Shown here: positions 43,471-51,477 of the stretch, piece after piece
How the letters are laid out: every line of letters begins with the position of its first letter
How positions within the stretch are numbered: the stretch's first letter is position 1
Position numbers and translations under genes: made by a program
Assembly (NCBI RefSeq): GCF_003234085.1
Contig: NZ_QKSD01000003.1
Location: 62,001 to 126,000 of the forward strand
Length of the DNA stretch: 64,000 bases
Source: Curtobacterium sp. MCPF17_052
GTDB lineage: Bacteria > Actinomycetota > Actinomycetes > Actinomycetales > Microbacteriaceae
Direction: 5' to 3'
The notes under the pieces: generated by a model
The model's input: only the letters and a program-made list of their open reading frames with translations
The model's database searches: none
What the model was told of the DNA's origin: nothing

Positions 43471-44724
43471 ATGGCGACGCACCAGGACACAGCACACCGG
43501 ACCGGCGAGGCCCTCGTCACCGTGCTCGACGCGGACGGCACACCCCGGGCGGGAACCGAGGTCGTCGTGGAACAGCAGCGCCACGCGTTCGGGTTCGGCA
43601 ACATCGGGTTCGACTTCGTCGGCCTCGCGAACGGTGACGCGCCCGACGAACACGACCCGGACGGGGACCCCGGCACGCCCGAGCTCGCCGACCTCTGGCT
43701 CGACGTGTTCAACACCGCGACGCTGCCCTTCTACTGGGGCCGCTTCGAGCCGGAGCGCGGCCGCCCCGACACCGAGCGACTGCAGCGGACTGCCGCCTGG
43801 TTCCGAGACCGCGGTGTCGCGACGAAGGGGCACCCGCTGGTCTGGCACACCGTGCAGCCGGACTGGTTGCTCGGGTTGGACACGGACGAGGTCGAGCGTC
43901 TCCAGCGGGAGCGGATCCGCCGCGAGGTGCGCGACTTCACCGGCCTCGTCGACACCTGGGACGCGATCAACGAGGTCGTGATCATGCCGCACTTCGCGAA
44001 CGGCGACAACGGCATCACGCCCCTCGCCCTGGCCCGCGGCCGGCTCGCGATGATCCGGATGGCCGTCGACGAGGCCCGCGCCACCAACCCCGCCGTCACA
44101 CTGCTGCTCAACGACTTCGACCTGTCGGACGCGTACGAGTGCCTGATCGAGGGCGTCCTCGAGGCCGGCATCCGCATCGACGCCATCGGGCTGCAGACCC
44201 ACATGCACCAGGGGTACTGGGGCGAGGACACCATGCTCGCGATGGTGGACCGCTTCGCCCGGTACGGCCTGCCGCTGCACCTGACCGAGACCTCCCTCGT
44301 GTCCGGCGACCTGATGCCCGCGCACATCGTCGACCTCAACGACCACCGGGTGGACTCGTGGCCGTCGACGCCCGAGGGGGAAGCACGTCAGGCCGACGAA
44401 CTCGAACGGCACTACCGCAGTCTGGTCGGGCACCCCGCCGTCGAGGCGATCACCTACTGGGGCATCACCGACCAGGGCGCCTGGCTCAACGCGCCGATCG
44501 GGCTCGTGCGGGCGGACGGCACACCGAAGCCCGCCTACGACGCACTCCGTCGGCTGGTGAAGGACGAGTGGTGGACCGGGCCGACGACCCTCCGTACCGA
44601 CGAGTCAGGGCAGGCGTCGTTCCGCGGGTTCCGTGGCGACTACGCGGTCCGTGCCGGCAGCGCGGAGGCGACACTCACGATCGGTCGGGACACGCCGACA
44701 GAACTCCGGCTGACGACGGACTGA
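43471..44724 (+). CDS. GH10 endo-1,4-beta-xylanase, apparently cytoplasmic
   Basis: A 417-residue family 10 xylanase. It starts MATHQDTAHRTG with no signal peptide or lipobox. The barrel core shows HPLVWHTVQPDWLL, acid/base Glu168 in WDAINEV, the NDFD of strand 5, and nucleophile Glu273 in LHLTETS. Residues from about 350 form an extra C-terminal beta-rich domain (TTLRTDESGQASFRGFRGDY). Cytoplasmic GH10 enzymes act on imported xylo-oligosaccharides, in line with the transporter operon. The neighbouring GH3 would finish the job. Confidence 0.9.
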   Translation: MATHQDTAHRTGEALVTVLDADGTPRAGTEVVVEQQRHAFGFGNIGFDFVGLANGDAPDEHDPDGDPGTPELADLWLDVFNTATLPFYWGRFEPERGRPDTERLQRTAAWFRDRGVATKGHPLVWHTVQPDWLLGLDTDEVERLQRERIRREVRDFTGLVDTWDAINEVVIMPHFANGDNGITPLALARGRLAMIRMAVDEARATNPAVTLLLNDFDLSDAYECLIEGVLEAGIRIDAIGLQTHMHQGYWGEDTMLAMVDRFARYGLPLHLTETSLVSGDLMPAHIVDLNDHRVDSWPSTPEGEARQADELERHYRSLVGHPAVEAITYWGITDQGAWLNAPIGLVRADGTPKPAYDALRRLVKDEWWTGPTTLRTDESGQASFRGFRGDYAVRAGSAEATLTIGRDTPTELRLTTD

Positions 44725-44754
44725 CCGTCCCGCCGTGCGGGCGGGACCGCCGTC

Positions 44755-44795
44755 GGACGGGAGGCGCGTGACCGGTCGGGACGCGCCTCCCGTCC
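44755..44795 (+). terminator. inverted-repeat element copy 6
   Basis: Arms GGACGGGAGGC (44755-44765) and GCCTCCCGTCC (44785-44795), inner pairing GCG/CGC. 31 bp past the GH10 stop and before the second lacI gene. Confidence 0.7.
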
Positions 44796-44851
44796 GACAC
44801 GCGGCCGGCTCGGACCAGCGACGACCCGCCGATCGCATGCGCCCCGCGCGC

Positions 44852-44857
44852 TACGGT
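44852..44857 (+). promoter_or_regulatory. -10 hexamer for leaderless lacI 2
   Basis: TACGGT, ending 6 nt before the ATG at 44864. Confidence 0.5.
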
Positions 44858-44863
44858 GCTGTC

Positions 44864-45871
44864 ATGCGCGCCACCGTGCGGGACGTGGCCGCCCTCGCCG
44901 GGGTGTCCCCCAAGACCGTCTCCAACGTCGTCAACGGCGGGGTCGTCGTGCGCCCGGAGACCCGTGCCCGGGTCGAAGCCGCGGTCATCGAACTCGGCTA
45001 CGTGCCGAACCTGTCCGCTCGGGGCCTGCGGAACGGCCGGACCGGGGCGATCGCCGTGACGCTGCCGGAGCTCGCGAGTGCGTACTCGGCCGACCTCGCA
45101 CGGTGGTTCGTGGTCCTGGCGCACGACCGCGGTCTCGTCGTGCAGCTCGAACAGACCGCGACCGACCCGGAGCGGGAACGCGACCTGGTCTCGCGGGCGC
45201 GGGCGCACCTGGTCGACGGACTCGTCCTCAACCCGGTGTCGCTCGATGCCAGCACCCTCGCGAACACCGACGGCCTGCCGCCGACCGTCGTGATCGGCGA
45301 GGTCGAACCGGAGCACGTCGACCAGGTGCACGTCGACAGCCGGGCGGCTGCGCGCGAGGTCACGACGATGCTCCTCGACCGCGGACACCGGCGGATCGCG
45401 ATCGTCGGCGCCGAGCGGGGTGACGTCGTCACCGCCACCGCACGGACGCGGCAGCTCGGGCACGAGGACGCGCTGGCCGCACGGCGTGTCCCCGTCGACC
45501 CGACGCTCCGTGTCCCGCTGCCGGAGTGGACGACGCCGGCCGCGGCACGGACGTTCGGCGAGTGGCTGGACCGGAACCCGCTGCCCGACGCGGTGTTCGC
45601 GTTCACGGACTCGATCGCGTTCGGGGTGCTGCACGTCCTGGCCAGCCGGGGCGTCCGGGTGCCGGAGCAGGTGAGCGTCGTCGGGTTCGACGACGTCGAC
45701 CAGGCCGCGTTCGCGGTCCCCGCGCTGACGACGGTGTCGTTCGACCGGCGGGCATTCGCGGGCGCGGCGCTCGACCTGCTCGAACGACGGATCGAGGACC
45801 GGGAGGCACCGGTCCGGACCGTCGTCGTGCCACACCGGATCGTCGAGCGCGCGAGCGTCGCGACGCGGTGA
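44864..45871 (+). CDS. LacI-family regulator next to the GH10 gene
   Basis: A 335-residue LacI regulator beginning MRATVRDVAALAGVSPKTVS, with the HTH in residues 1-50 and a sugar-binding core (VSVVGFDDVDQAAFAVPALT). Effector probably a pentose oligosaccharide or related sugar, by context only. Being behind GH10 rather than divergent, it may act at the spacer upstream of GH10 or elsewhere. In-frame ATG 44837 is possible, but the hexamer points to 44864. Confidence 0.87.
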   Translation: MRATVRDVAALAGVSPKTVSNVVNGGVVVRPETRARVEAAVIELGYVPNLSARGLRNGRTGAIAVTLPELASAYSADLARWFVVLAHDRGLVVQLEQTATDPERERDLVSRARAHLVDGLVLNPVSLDASTLANTDGLPPTVVIGEVEPEHVDQVHVDSRAAAREVTTMLLDRGHRRIAIVGAERGDVVTATARTRQLGHEDALAARRVPVDPTLRVPLPEWTTPAAARTFGEWLDRNPLPDAVFAFTDSIAFGVLHVLASRGVRVPEQVSVVGFDDVDQAAFAVPALTTVSFDRRAFAGAALDLLERRIEDREAPVRTVVVPHRIVERASVATR

Positions 45872-45908
45872 AGGCGCGGTCGGGGCGGCAGGTCCGAGAC
45901 CCGGCCGC

Positions 45909-45914
45909 TAGCGT
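45909..45914 (+). promoter_or_regulatory. -10 hexamer for the leaderless Ser-Asp repeat gene
   Basis: TAGCGT, ending 7 nt before the GTG at 45922. Confidence 0.5.
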
Positions 45915-45921
45915 CGTCGAC

Positions 45922-47406
45922 GTGACCGACGAGCCCGAACTTCCCGCCCCCCTCGACCCGCTCGACCCGCTCGACGCCGTCGCGGTCGGAGCGGTGACGA
46001 TCGTCCCGGACACGAACAGGCCGGTGGCCGCCGTGGTGCGGGGTGACGAGTTCCGACGGTGGCTGACCTGGCCGACGGCACCCCTGCCGGTGGTCGCCGT
46101 CGAACGGACCGACATCTGGGCGATCCCGTCCGGCGTGTGGGTCGTCTACGAGGCGGAGAACCTGGAGCAGTCGTCCCGGACGGCCGTGTTCCTGTCACCC
46201 GAGCAGCTGCCGCGGTCCGTGGAACTCGGCGACCGGCGACCGATCGGTGTCGACGCCGAGGGGCTGTGGGTCGGCGATCCCCGCGACGCCTCGTCCTGGA
46301 CGTCGGGGACGGGCGGCACGGACGAGGACGACGACATGTCCCGGATCGACCCGGAGACGCTCGAGTGGGCCGAGGTGGCACCGTTCTGGCCCGAACGTGA
46401 CGCGTGGACCGAGCCGGACGACGAAGACGAAGACCGTGCCGGGACCGACGACAGTGACAGTGACAGTGACAGTGACAGTGACAGTGACAGTGACAGTGAC
46501 GACGACGACGACGACCAGACGATGGTCGGCACTGCCAGCCAGTGGACGGTCCGGTTCGGCCACCCGCTGGGCGGCGACGACGACCAGGACGACGACGCGG
46601 ACGGCGACGGTCCGGTCAGCACTCCCCTGCCGACCCCACCGACTCCACCGACCGAGATCGTCCGCGTCACCCCGGCTGACGAACGCACCACGGTGCAGGT
46701 CGACCACCTGGTCGACGCCGTCTCGATCGAGGACGGCCGGATGACCCTGCGCTTCCACCCCGCCGGTCCCCGACAGGTCGAGGTGCCGTTCGGCGAACGC
46801 GGGCCCTGGCGCAGCTGGGACACCGTGTACGACGCGCGCGAGGTGGTCATCGACGTCGCAGCGGGCATCCCGTCGGTCGTCGTCACCGAGGACCATGCCT
46901 CCGAGCCGGCTGCGGACGAGGACGCCGGAGCGGACCTCGAGGAACTCGAGGCGGTGTGGTCGGCTGAGGACGCCGCGCTCCAGGCCCGACGCGCGCCCTG
47001 GATCGGGCGACTCGACCTGACGGGGGTGAGCGGAGCCTCCTGGCAGACGCCGGAACCGGACCCGGAGACGGTCGAGCGCAGTGTCGCGGCGGTCCGCGAG
47101 CAGCTCGCGGGGCTCAGCGAACCGAGCATCATGTGGTCGGCCGACACCGACACCGTCACCCGGGTGCGGAGCGACTACCGCTCGGTGCAGGTGGACGTCG
47201 AGAGGTCGTGGCCGGACACCGAGGTGGTCGTGTCGTTCGAACACACGGCGGTGCCGTTCCTGCGGCTCCGCAGGCGTCACCGGGTCTTCGACGAAGCCGG
47301 GTACCCGATCGACCGGCAGTACGTCACGGTGCACCTGGAGGAGGACATCGCGACCGGCCACATCGCATCCCGGCGCGCGGCGGTCGACGGCGTCCTCGAC
47401 ATCTGA
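45922..47406 (+). CDS. acidic protein of unknown function with a Ser-Asp repeat
   Basis: A 494-residue acidic protein with no recognised family. There is no signal peptide or membrane segment. Residues 1-175 look globular (VAVERTDIWAIPSGVWVVYE), residues about 177-205 are (Ser-Asp)n followed by poly-Asp, and residues from about 235 on contain two more globular-looking parts separated by Asp/Glu-rich linkers (VDHLVDAVSIEDGRMTLRFH; YRSVQVDVERSWPDTEVVVS). The repeat comes from eight tandem GACAGT hexamers and is probably length-variable. The DNA-level promoter hexamer supports the GTG start. Unlike surface SDr proteins, no wall anchor is present. Confidence 0.75.
   Translation: MTDEPELPAPLDPLDPLDAVAVGAVTIVPDTNRPVAAVVRGDEFRRWLTWPTAPLPVVAVERTDIWAIPSGVWVVYEAENLEQSSRTAVFLSPEQLPRSVELGDRRPIGVDAEGLWVGDPRDASSWTSGTGGTDEDDDMSRIDPETLEWAEVAPFWPERDAWTEPDDEDEDRAGTDDSDSDSDSDSDSDSDSDDDDDDQTMVGTASQWTVRFGHPLGGDDDQDDDADGDGPVSTPLPTPPTPPTEIVRVTPADERTTVQVDHLVDAVSIEDGRMTLRFHPAGPRQVEVPFGERGPWRSWDTVYDAREVVIDVAAGIPSVVVTEDHASEPAADEDAGADLEELEAVWSAEDAALQARRAPWIGRLDLTGVSGASWQTPEPDPETVERSVAAVREQLAGLSEPSIMWSADTDTVTRVRSDYRSVQVDVERSWPDTEVVVSFEHTAVPFLRLRRRHRVFDEAGYPIDRQYVTVHLEEDIATGHIASRRAAVDGVLDI
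46450..46497 (+). repeat. eight tandem GACAGT hexamers
   Basis: Perfect in-frame repeat encoding alternating Asp-Ser, followed by six GAC codons. Unit length of 6 bp keeps frame whatever the copy number. Confidence 0.9.
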
Positions 47407-47424
47407 GCACGCTCCGGCTGACGC

Positions 47425-48096
47425 CTACGTCCGCGCCTCGGTCCGCCGCGGCTTCAACCGCTCGGGAGCGTCCGTCGCCGGCGCCCACTCGCAGGTGAAC
47501 GACCCGCGGTACCCGAAGAGGAACCCGAACAGCCGGTTGTGCACCTCGAGGTCGACGTGGAACGACCGGTCCTCGTCCGACCACCATTCGTGCAGGGTCG
47601 CCCGGCCGCTGAACAGCATCGGGAACCGGAACGAGAACGGCCCCTCGTGGAACCGTTGCGCATCAGAGGTCAGGACCAGCCCCCCGCGCTCGTCGACGGC
47701 CAGGTCGAGGTCGACCGCCAGGTGTTGGTGCGAGCCGAGGTAGTCGAGCACCCGACCGTCGACGAGCACCATCGTCGCGTCGAACCGTGCGGTGCGGCCG
47801 GACCGGACGCTGTAGGTCCGGACGAACGTGACGGTCTCACGGCCGAGGACGTCGCGGTAGGGGTAGTTCTCGATGGTGAACGGGACGTCGTTCCCGACGT
47901 CGGGCACCAGGATGTTCCGGAGCCGGCCGATCTGCAGGAACGGCACCGTCCACCACGGACCTCGGCGGATCGACCGCATGGTGCCGTGGCCGACGCAGGC
48001 CTCAGCGGCGTCGAGTCCGACACCGAACCGTCGCTGCATCATCGGGTGGAGCCGGTCGAAGTCGGCGCCGAGCGCCTCCTGGAACACCGAGGTCAT
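47425..48096 (-). CDS. DUF4166-domain protein
   Basis: A 223-residue protein, no signal peptide. It begins MTSVFQEALGADFDRLHPMM, with CVGHGTMRSIRRGPWWTVPF and SDEDRSFHVDLEVHNRLFGF, matching the DUF4166 pattern of actinobacteria. Its reaction is unknown. GGAGGA lies five bases before the ATG. Its start overlaps the stop of the SRPBCC gene (ATGA), so it is the last gene of a four-gene run. Confidence 0.75.
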   Translation of the reverse strand: MTSVFQEALGADFDRLHPMMQRRFGVGLDAAEACVGHGTMRSIRRGPWWTVPFLQIGRLRNILVPDVGNDVPFTIENYPYRDVLGRETVTFVRTYSVRSGRTARFDATMVLVDGRVLDYLGSHQHLAVDLDLAVDERGGLVLTSDAQRFHEGPFSFRFPMLFSGRATLHEWWSDEDRSFHVDLEVHNRLFGFLFGYRGSFTCEWAPATDAPERLKPRRTEART

Positions 48097-48722
48097 GACG
48101 TTCCTCCGGGTCGGGCCAGCGTCACCAGGGTCGCCGGGGCGTCCCGCAGGTGGTCGGCTCGCCGGGTCCCGCCGACCGGTGCGCGGCGCGTCCGGGAGGC
48201 CCGTGGCCGGTCCCGGCGCCACACCGCCAGGACGCTGGTGAGCGGCCAGGCCTCCGGTTCGGCCCCGCCCTCGAGCCAGACGCGGAGGCGGTCGAAACTC
48301 CACGCGGTCGCCCACCCGAGGAGCGGTCGGACGACGAGGTCGAGCGGTCCCCACCCGGAGTCGTAGTCGTACCCGGTGATGAACCGCGTCCGGCCGTCGT
48401 CGGTCGGCACGTACCGCCAGTAGCCCCGCCCGGTGCGGATCGGGGAGAGTCCGTCGTCGGTTGCGAAGCGCAGCGCCGAGGTGCGCGTGCCGTCGTCACG
48501 CAGTCGCTCGCCGATGGAGATGCCGGTGCCGTGCACGTCGTGGAGGGCCGAGCGTCGGACGTAGGTGAAGCGAGCGGCTCCGTCCGTGTCGGCCGGCTCT
48601 GGCACGATCTCCGAGAACCGGACGTCCCAGCGGACGTGCTGCCGGGGGTCCTGCGTGGCGGCCCACACTGCGTCGACGTCGGCGTCGATCAGCGTCTCGA
48701 CGTAGATGCTCCGGCTGGCCAC
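48093..48722 (-). CDS. SRPBCC (START/Bet v 1-like) domain protein
   Basis: A 209-residue protein whose first 155 residues fit the SRPBCC ligand-cup fold: SRSIYVETLIDADVDAVWAA, then VRWDVRFSEIVPEP and GYWRYVPTDDGRTRFITGYD. It probably binds a hydrophobic ligand. The last 35 residues are basic and low-complexity. The GTG start at 48722 has a TACGCT hexamer 7 nt upstream, giving it a promoter independent of the two hydrolase genes. Confidence 0.72.
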   Translation of the reverse strand: MASRSIYVETLIDADVDAVWAATQDPRQHVRWDVRFSEIVPEPADTDGAARFTYVRRSALHDVHGTGISIGERLRDDGTRTSALRFATDDGLSPIRTGRGYWRYVPTDDGRTRFITGYDYDSGWGPLDLVVRPLLGWATAWSFDRLRVWLEGGAEPEAWPLTSVLAVWRRDRPRASRTRRAPVGGTRRADHLRDAPATLVTLARPGGTS

Positions 48723-48729
48723 GGGGCTG

Positions 48730-48735
48730 AGCGTA
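48730..48735 (-). promoter_or_regulatory. -10 hexamer for the leaderless SRPBCC gene
   Basis: TACGCT on the minus strand, ending 7 nt before the GTG at 48722. Confidence 0.5.
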
Positions 48736-48774
48736 GTGCCGGCCCGAGTGCCACCACCAGCGGCAGCGACGCCG

Positions 48775-49479
48775 TCAGTCGCCGTCCGCCGCCCGCAGCA
48801 CTGCGGCCGCGGTGCGCCGGTCGGCGAGGATCCGGAAGTGGCCGCCGAGGTCCAGCCGCACGTTCTCCGCCCCTGCCAGCTCACTGCCGCCGGGGATGAG
48901 CGTGTCGAAGACCGCGTAGACCGAGGTGATCCGGGTGTTCGCGTCGAGCTCCCGCGCCAGGCCCGCGAGCACCGGGTCGGCGGCGCGGAACACCCGGAGG
49001 TGTCGGACGGGTGCCAGGACGGCGTACTTCGACCCGGCGAACGGCGTCGACACCGCGACCATCCGGTCGATGCGGCCGTGCGGGTCCAGTCGGGTCATGG
49101 CGTACTTGCCGATCAGGCCGCCCTTGCTGTGCGCGAGGACGAGCACCCGGTGCAGGTCGTGCTCGTCGAGGTAGGCCATCACCTCCTCCGCCGAGACGGG
49201 CACCGGCTTGAGGTTGTGCCGGAGGACGGTGAGCACGTGCACCGGGTGGCCGCGGTCGTGGAGCACGTCCATCAGGGGGCGCATGAAGTGCCACGTCTCG
49301 TAGACGCCGGGGATCACGATCACGGCCTGCCGGTCGCCGGAGCGGTAGTCGTCGGCGGTCGTGGGCCCGAGACTCCTGACCTGCCACACCACGGCGTACA
49401 CCCAGTCGAGGAGCGCCCATCGCGCACGACGCACCAGTCCGACCCGGACCGGGCTCGTCCCGGCGGTCGCGCCGGTCAC
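48775..49479 (-). CDS. alpha/beta hydrolase, lipase-like
   Basis: A 234-residue hydrolase. After a short amphipathic N-terminus comes VIVIPGVYETWHFMRPLMDV (oxyanion strand), nucleophile elbow AHSKGGLIGKYAM, and a late His in LGGHFRILADRR. AHSKG is typical of triacylglycerol-lipase/esterase relatives. The GTG start overlaps the preceding hydrolase stop (GTGA). Substrate unknown. Confidence 0.78.
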   Translation of the reverse strand: MTGATAGTSPVRVGLVRRARWALLDWVYAVVWQVRSLGPTTADDYRSGDRQAVIVIPGVYETWHFMRPLMDVLHDRGHPVHVLTVLRHNLKPVPVSAEEVMAYLDEHDLHRVLVLAHSKGGLIGKYAMTRLDPHGRIDRMVAVSTPFAGSKYAVLAPVRHLRVFRAADPVLAGLARELDANTRITSVYAVFDTLIPGGSELAGAENVRLDLGGHFRILADRRTAAAVLRAADGD

Positions 49480-50264
49480 AGCGGGACGCCGTCCCGGGTC
49501 GCCTCCAGCGTCTGGACGCGACGGAACTCGTCGACGAGACGGGCGACGGCGACGGGCTGGTGTTCCTGCACGTGGTGCGGCCCGGGGAGCTCGACGAGCG
49601 CGCCCGCGTCCGCGGCGGCCACGAGCCGTTCCACCCAGTCGTGCTTGGCGATGGGGTCCTGCTCGCCGCGGATCACGAGCACCGGCACGGTCAGGGCCCG
49701 GACGCTGTCGAGCATCCGGAAGTCCCGCATGGGCAGGAGTTCCCGGGCGTACTGCGGGATGCTCCGGACGTAGTCCCCGAAGACGATGACGTTCATCCGG
49801 AGGCCCTCGATCGCGCAGTCGAGCAGGAGCTGCGCACCCAGACGCGGCAGGGACCGCCGCCGGTCGTCGACGACCGGTCCGACCAGGACCACGGAGTTGA
49901 CGACGTCGGGGTGGCGGAGCGCGGCGGCGACGGCGATCTGCGTGCCCATCGACTGCCCCATCACGACCAGGTCGCTGATGCCACGAGCGGTGACCGCGCG
50001 GACGACGAGGTCGGCGTACTCGTCCACCTGGAACCTGCGGCCGGCACGGGACAGTCCACCGAACCCGGGCAGGTCGACCGAGACGGTCCGGTGCGTCTGC
50101 GAGAGCAGTGCCTGCACCCGGAGGAACGACCGGTGGGACATGCCGATGCCGTGCACCAGGACGATGGTCGGAGCGAGGGCGTCCCGGACGCGTCCTGCCG
50201 GGGCGAGGGTGCGCAAGCGCACGGGGTGTCCGTCGATCCGGACGGTCTCGACGAGAGCGCGCAT
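49476..50264 (-). CDS. alpha/beta hydrolase
   Basis: A 262-residue alpha/beta hydrolase. It shows IVLVHGIGMSHRSFLRVQAL, the nucleophile elbow VMGQSMGTQIAVAA, acid in IRGEQDPIAKHDWV, and catalytic His in GPHHVQEHQP. These are the marks of a serine hydrolase acting on esters or C-C bonds. The start has a TAGTCT hexamer 6 nt upstream. It heads the run toward the lipase-like, SRPBCC and DUF4166 genes. Confidence 0.82.
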   Translation of the reverse strand: MRALVETVRIDGHPVRLRTLAPAGRVRDALAPTIVLVHGIGMSHRSFLRVQALLSQTHRTVSVDLPGFGGLSRAGRRFQVDEYADLVVRAVTARGISDLVVMGQSMGTQIAVAAALRHPDVVNSVVLVGPVVDDRRRSLPRLGAQLLLDCAIEGLRMNVIVFGDYVRSIPQYARELLPMRDFRMLDSVRALTVPVLVIRGEQDPIAKHDWVERLVAAADAGALVELPGPHHVQEHQPVAVARLVDEFRRVQTLEATRDGVPL

Positions 50265-50270
50265 CCCCTG

Positions 50271-50276
50271 AGACTA
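50271..50276 (-). promoter_or_regulatory. -10 hexamer for the leaderless hydrolase gene
   Basis: TAGTCT on the minus strand, ending 6 nt before the ATG at 50264. Confidence 0.5.
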
Positions 50277-50368
50277 GGCGGCTCACCACCCGCTGCCTGT
50301 GAACGATCCGCAGCGGGGAGTCAGCACCGTCTTCGACTCCTGCAAGGTCGACGCGGTGCACTGCTCCC

Positions 50369-50761
50369 ATGACCGACACGAACCCCTTCGGACGGCGCCC
50401 CGACGACTGGTCGGCTGCCCCGGCACCCGCCCCCACCGGCCCGACCGCGGGCACCGTCACCGCCGCCCCGCAGTCGGGCCCCGACAGCGCTCGTCCCGCT
50501 CCCGCCGGGACGCACCCCGCTCCCCCGGCCTGGTCCGGCACCCCCGCTCCGGCACCGACCGGACGGACCACACCGCGACCGCCGTGGTTCTGGCCGATCG
50601 TGGCGGTGGCCGTCGGTCTCGCAGCACTGCTCGTCGGCGGCGGCGTCGGCTTCGCGGTCGGCCACGCGGTCGGTGGAGCGCACGGCGGCGCATCGTTCTC
50701 CGGCCCCGGCTCCGGCCCCCGCGGCCAGACCGACGGCGGGACGGACGGCAGCGGCAACTGA
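50369..50761 (+). CDS. small single-pass membrane protein with a proline-rich head
   Basis: A 130-residue protein. Residues 1-70 are Pro/Ala/Thr-rich (PAPAPTGPTAGTVTAAP), then one membrane segment (FWPIVAVAVGLAALLVGGGV) and a Gly-rich tail. The topology puts a short Gly/Ser tail outside. No recognised family. The ATG has only weak upstream signals, so this is a moderate call. Confidence 0.5.
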   Translation: MTDTNPFGRRPDDWSAAPAPAPTGPTAGTVTAAPQSGPDSARPAPAGTHPAPPAWSGTPAPAPTGRTTPRPPWFWPIVAVAVGLAALLVGGGVGFAVGHAVGGAHGGASFSGPGSGPRGQTDGGTDGSGN

Positions 50762-50806
50762 CCGCGGCGCGGGCGCAGACCCTGGTGCTCCGACTCCCGC
50801 CAGCGC

Positions 50807-50812
50807 TACGCT
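50807..50812 (+). promoter_or_regulatory. -10 hexamer for the leaderless DHFR-like gene
   Basis: TACGCT, ending 7 nt before the ATG at 50820. Confidence 0.5.
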
Positions 50813-50819
50813 CGCGCCC

Positions 50820-51377
50820 ATGCGCAAGGTCACAGCGGGGCTCTTCACCTCGGTCGACGGTGTCGTGCAGGACCCGTACGAGTTCCAGTACGACAGCTTC
50901 GACGACGAACTCGGCGCGGGCATGACCGCGTGGATGGACGCCACCGACACCGTGCTGCTCGGCCGGAACAGCTACCTGGAGTGGTCGGAGTGGTGGCCCG
51001 CCCACCCGGAGGACCCCTTCGGCCAGTGGATCAACCCGATCGAGAAGCACGTGGCATCCACCACCCTCGGCGACGACCTGGCGTGGGAGAACAGCACGCG
51101 CATCACCGGCGACGTCCCCACCTTCGTCCGCGAGCTGCAGCAGCGTGACGGAGCGGACATCGCCGTGTGCGGGAGCGTCACCCTGGTGCGCAGCCTGCTC
51201 TTCGCCGGGGTGCTCGACGAACTGCAGCTGATGATCCACCCGGCCGTCGCCGGCCGCGGTCGGAAGCTGTTCGAGCCGACCGACCCGCCCACGCGCCTCC
51301 GGCTGGTCGCGAACTCCGTGACGAGCAAGGGCAACGTCCTGAGCACCTACGGGCGGTACGCCGAGTCGGCGGACTGA
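50820..51377 (+). CDS. dihydrofolate-reductase-fold (RibD C-terminal-like) protein
   Basis: A 185-residue protein of the RibD-C/YwjB type: MRKVTAGLFTSVDGVVQDPY at the start, LLGRNSYLEWSEWW, and DIAVCGSVTLVRSLLFAGVL, LDELQLMIHPAVAGRGRKLF. These resemble NADPH-binding dihydrofolate reductases, though the actual substrate of the stand-alone family is unknown. Leaderless hexamer supports the start. It lies just before the NDH-2 gene. Confidence 0.82.
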   Translation: MRKVTAGLFTSVDGVVQDPYEFQYDSFDDELGAGMTAWMDATDTVLLGRNSYLEWSEWWPAHPEDPFGQWINPIEKHVASTTLGDDLAWENSTRITGDVPTFVRELQQRDGADIAVCGSVTLVRSLLFAGVLDELQLMIHPAVAGRGRKLFEPTDPPTRLRLVANSVTSKGNVLSTYGRYAESAD

Positions 51378-51434
51378 AGCCGCGCCTCCCGGCCGTCAGC
51401 CACAGGGGTGGACGGCAGGTGCGCGCGATCGGCG

Positions 51435-51440
51435 TACCCT
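51435..51440 (+). promoter_or_regulatory. candidate -10 hexamer for ndh
   Basis: TACCCT, 37 nt before the ATG at 51478, which would leave about a 31-nt leader carrying the GGAG ribosome-binding site. Confidence 0.4.
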
Positions 51441-51477
51441 TCTGGGTGGCCCAGACCGCACGAAACCGGAGCTCACC

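Noticed and set aside
43190-43981. Reading frames through the 572-bp spacer and the GH10 start
   Set aside because: They translate the tandem repeats into Arg/Ala/Thr/Pro words, and the part beyond 43471 is the GH10 gene out of frame.
46450-46497. The Ser-Asp repeat as evidence of a wall-anchored adhesin
   Set aside because: No signal peptide, no LPxTG, no membrane anchor in the protein.
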